Origin: a bacterium | GTDB taxonomy: Bacteria; UBA9089; CG2-30-40-21; SBAY01 | Assembly (NCBI GenBank): GCA_030018635.1 | Contig: JASEHU010000115.1 | Location: 1-6,707, forward strand | Length of the DNA: 6,707 nt | Reading direction: 5' to 3' | Shown: positions 6,672 to 6,707 of the stretch, piece by piece | Layout: every line of letters starts with the position of its first letter | Position numbering within the stretch: the first letter of the stretch is position 1 | Made by a program: the position numbers and the translations under genes | The notes under the pieces: generated by a model | Databases searched by the model: none | Seen by the model: only the letters and a program-made list of their open reading frames with translations | Told to the model about the DNA's origin: nothing

Positions 6672-6707
6672 CTTAATTATAGTGAGGCATCTAAAAAAGT
6701 ATAAAAA

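Noticed and set aside
6672..6707. Terminator or new promoter after the ATPase gene
   Set aside because: The 36 bases are AT-rich but show no hairpin and no paired -35/-10 boxes; the window ends before anything can be judged.

Overview
The window is AT-leaning bacterial DNA carrying four complete genes, all on the + strand: argD (134-1324), argF (1462-2388), hisD (2521-3798) and a SERCA-type calcium P-type ATPase (3990-6671). Shine-Dalgarno sites precede the first three genes, and two sigma70-type promoters sit close to consensus. No gene is broken, and I see no tRNA, rRNA, insertion sequence or CRISPR array. The organism cannot be named from this. All the proteins are ordinary bacterial family members. 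The mixed arg/his gene order and the intergenic repeats would suit an uncultured lineage with a loosely organised genome, but that is an inference.

Layout. Positions 1-133 hold a 17-bp imperfect palindrome (45-61) and a TTGACA-17-TATAAT promoter with an extended -10, leading into argD. ArgD (step 4 of ornithine synthesis) and ArgF (ornithine to citrulline) belong to one pathway. HisD, the last enzyme of histidine synthesis, follows in the same direction. The gaps of 137 and 132 bp contain no convincing promoter, so argD-argF-hisD may be one transcript starting near position 107. The 191-bp gap after hisD holds a large nested hairpin and then a second strong promoter (3952-3980) that drives the ATPase separately. 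That promoter lies so close to the ATG that the ATPase mRNA is predicted to be leaderless.

The most notable feature is in the spacers. Each of the three intergenic gaps contains an inverted repeat built from tandem units of about 7 bp. The unit differs in every gap: CCAATTT, CCTGATA, and roughly ACCCTTG. In the first two gaps the plan is the same: two units in inverted orientation on the left, four tandem units in direct orientation on the right. The third gap is a looser, longer version. This looks like one class of heptad-based palindromic element with interchangeable sequence. A second oddity is a perfect triplication of a 15-bp unit inside the ATPase gene (5151-5195), which adds NDANI repeats to the nucleotide-binding domain.
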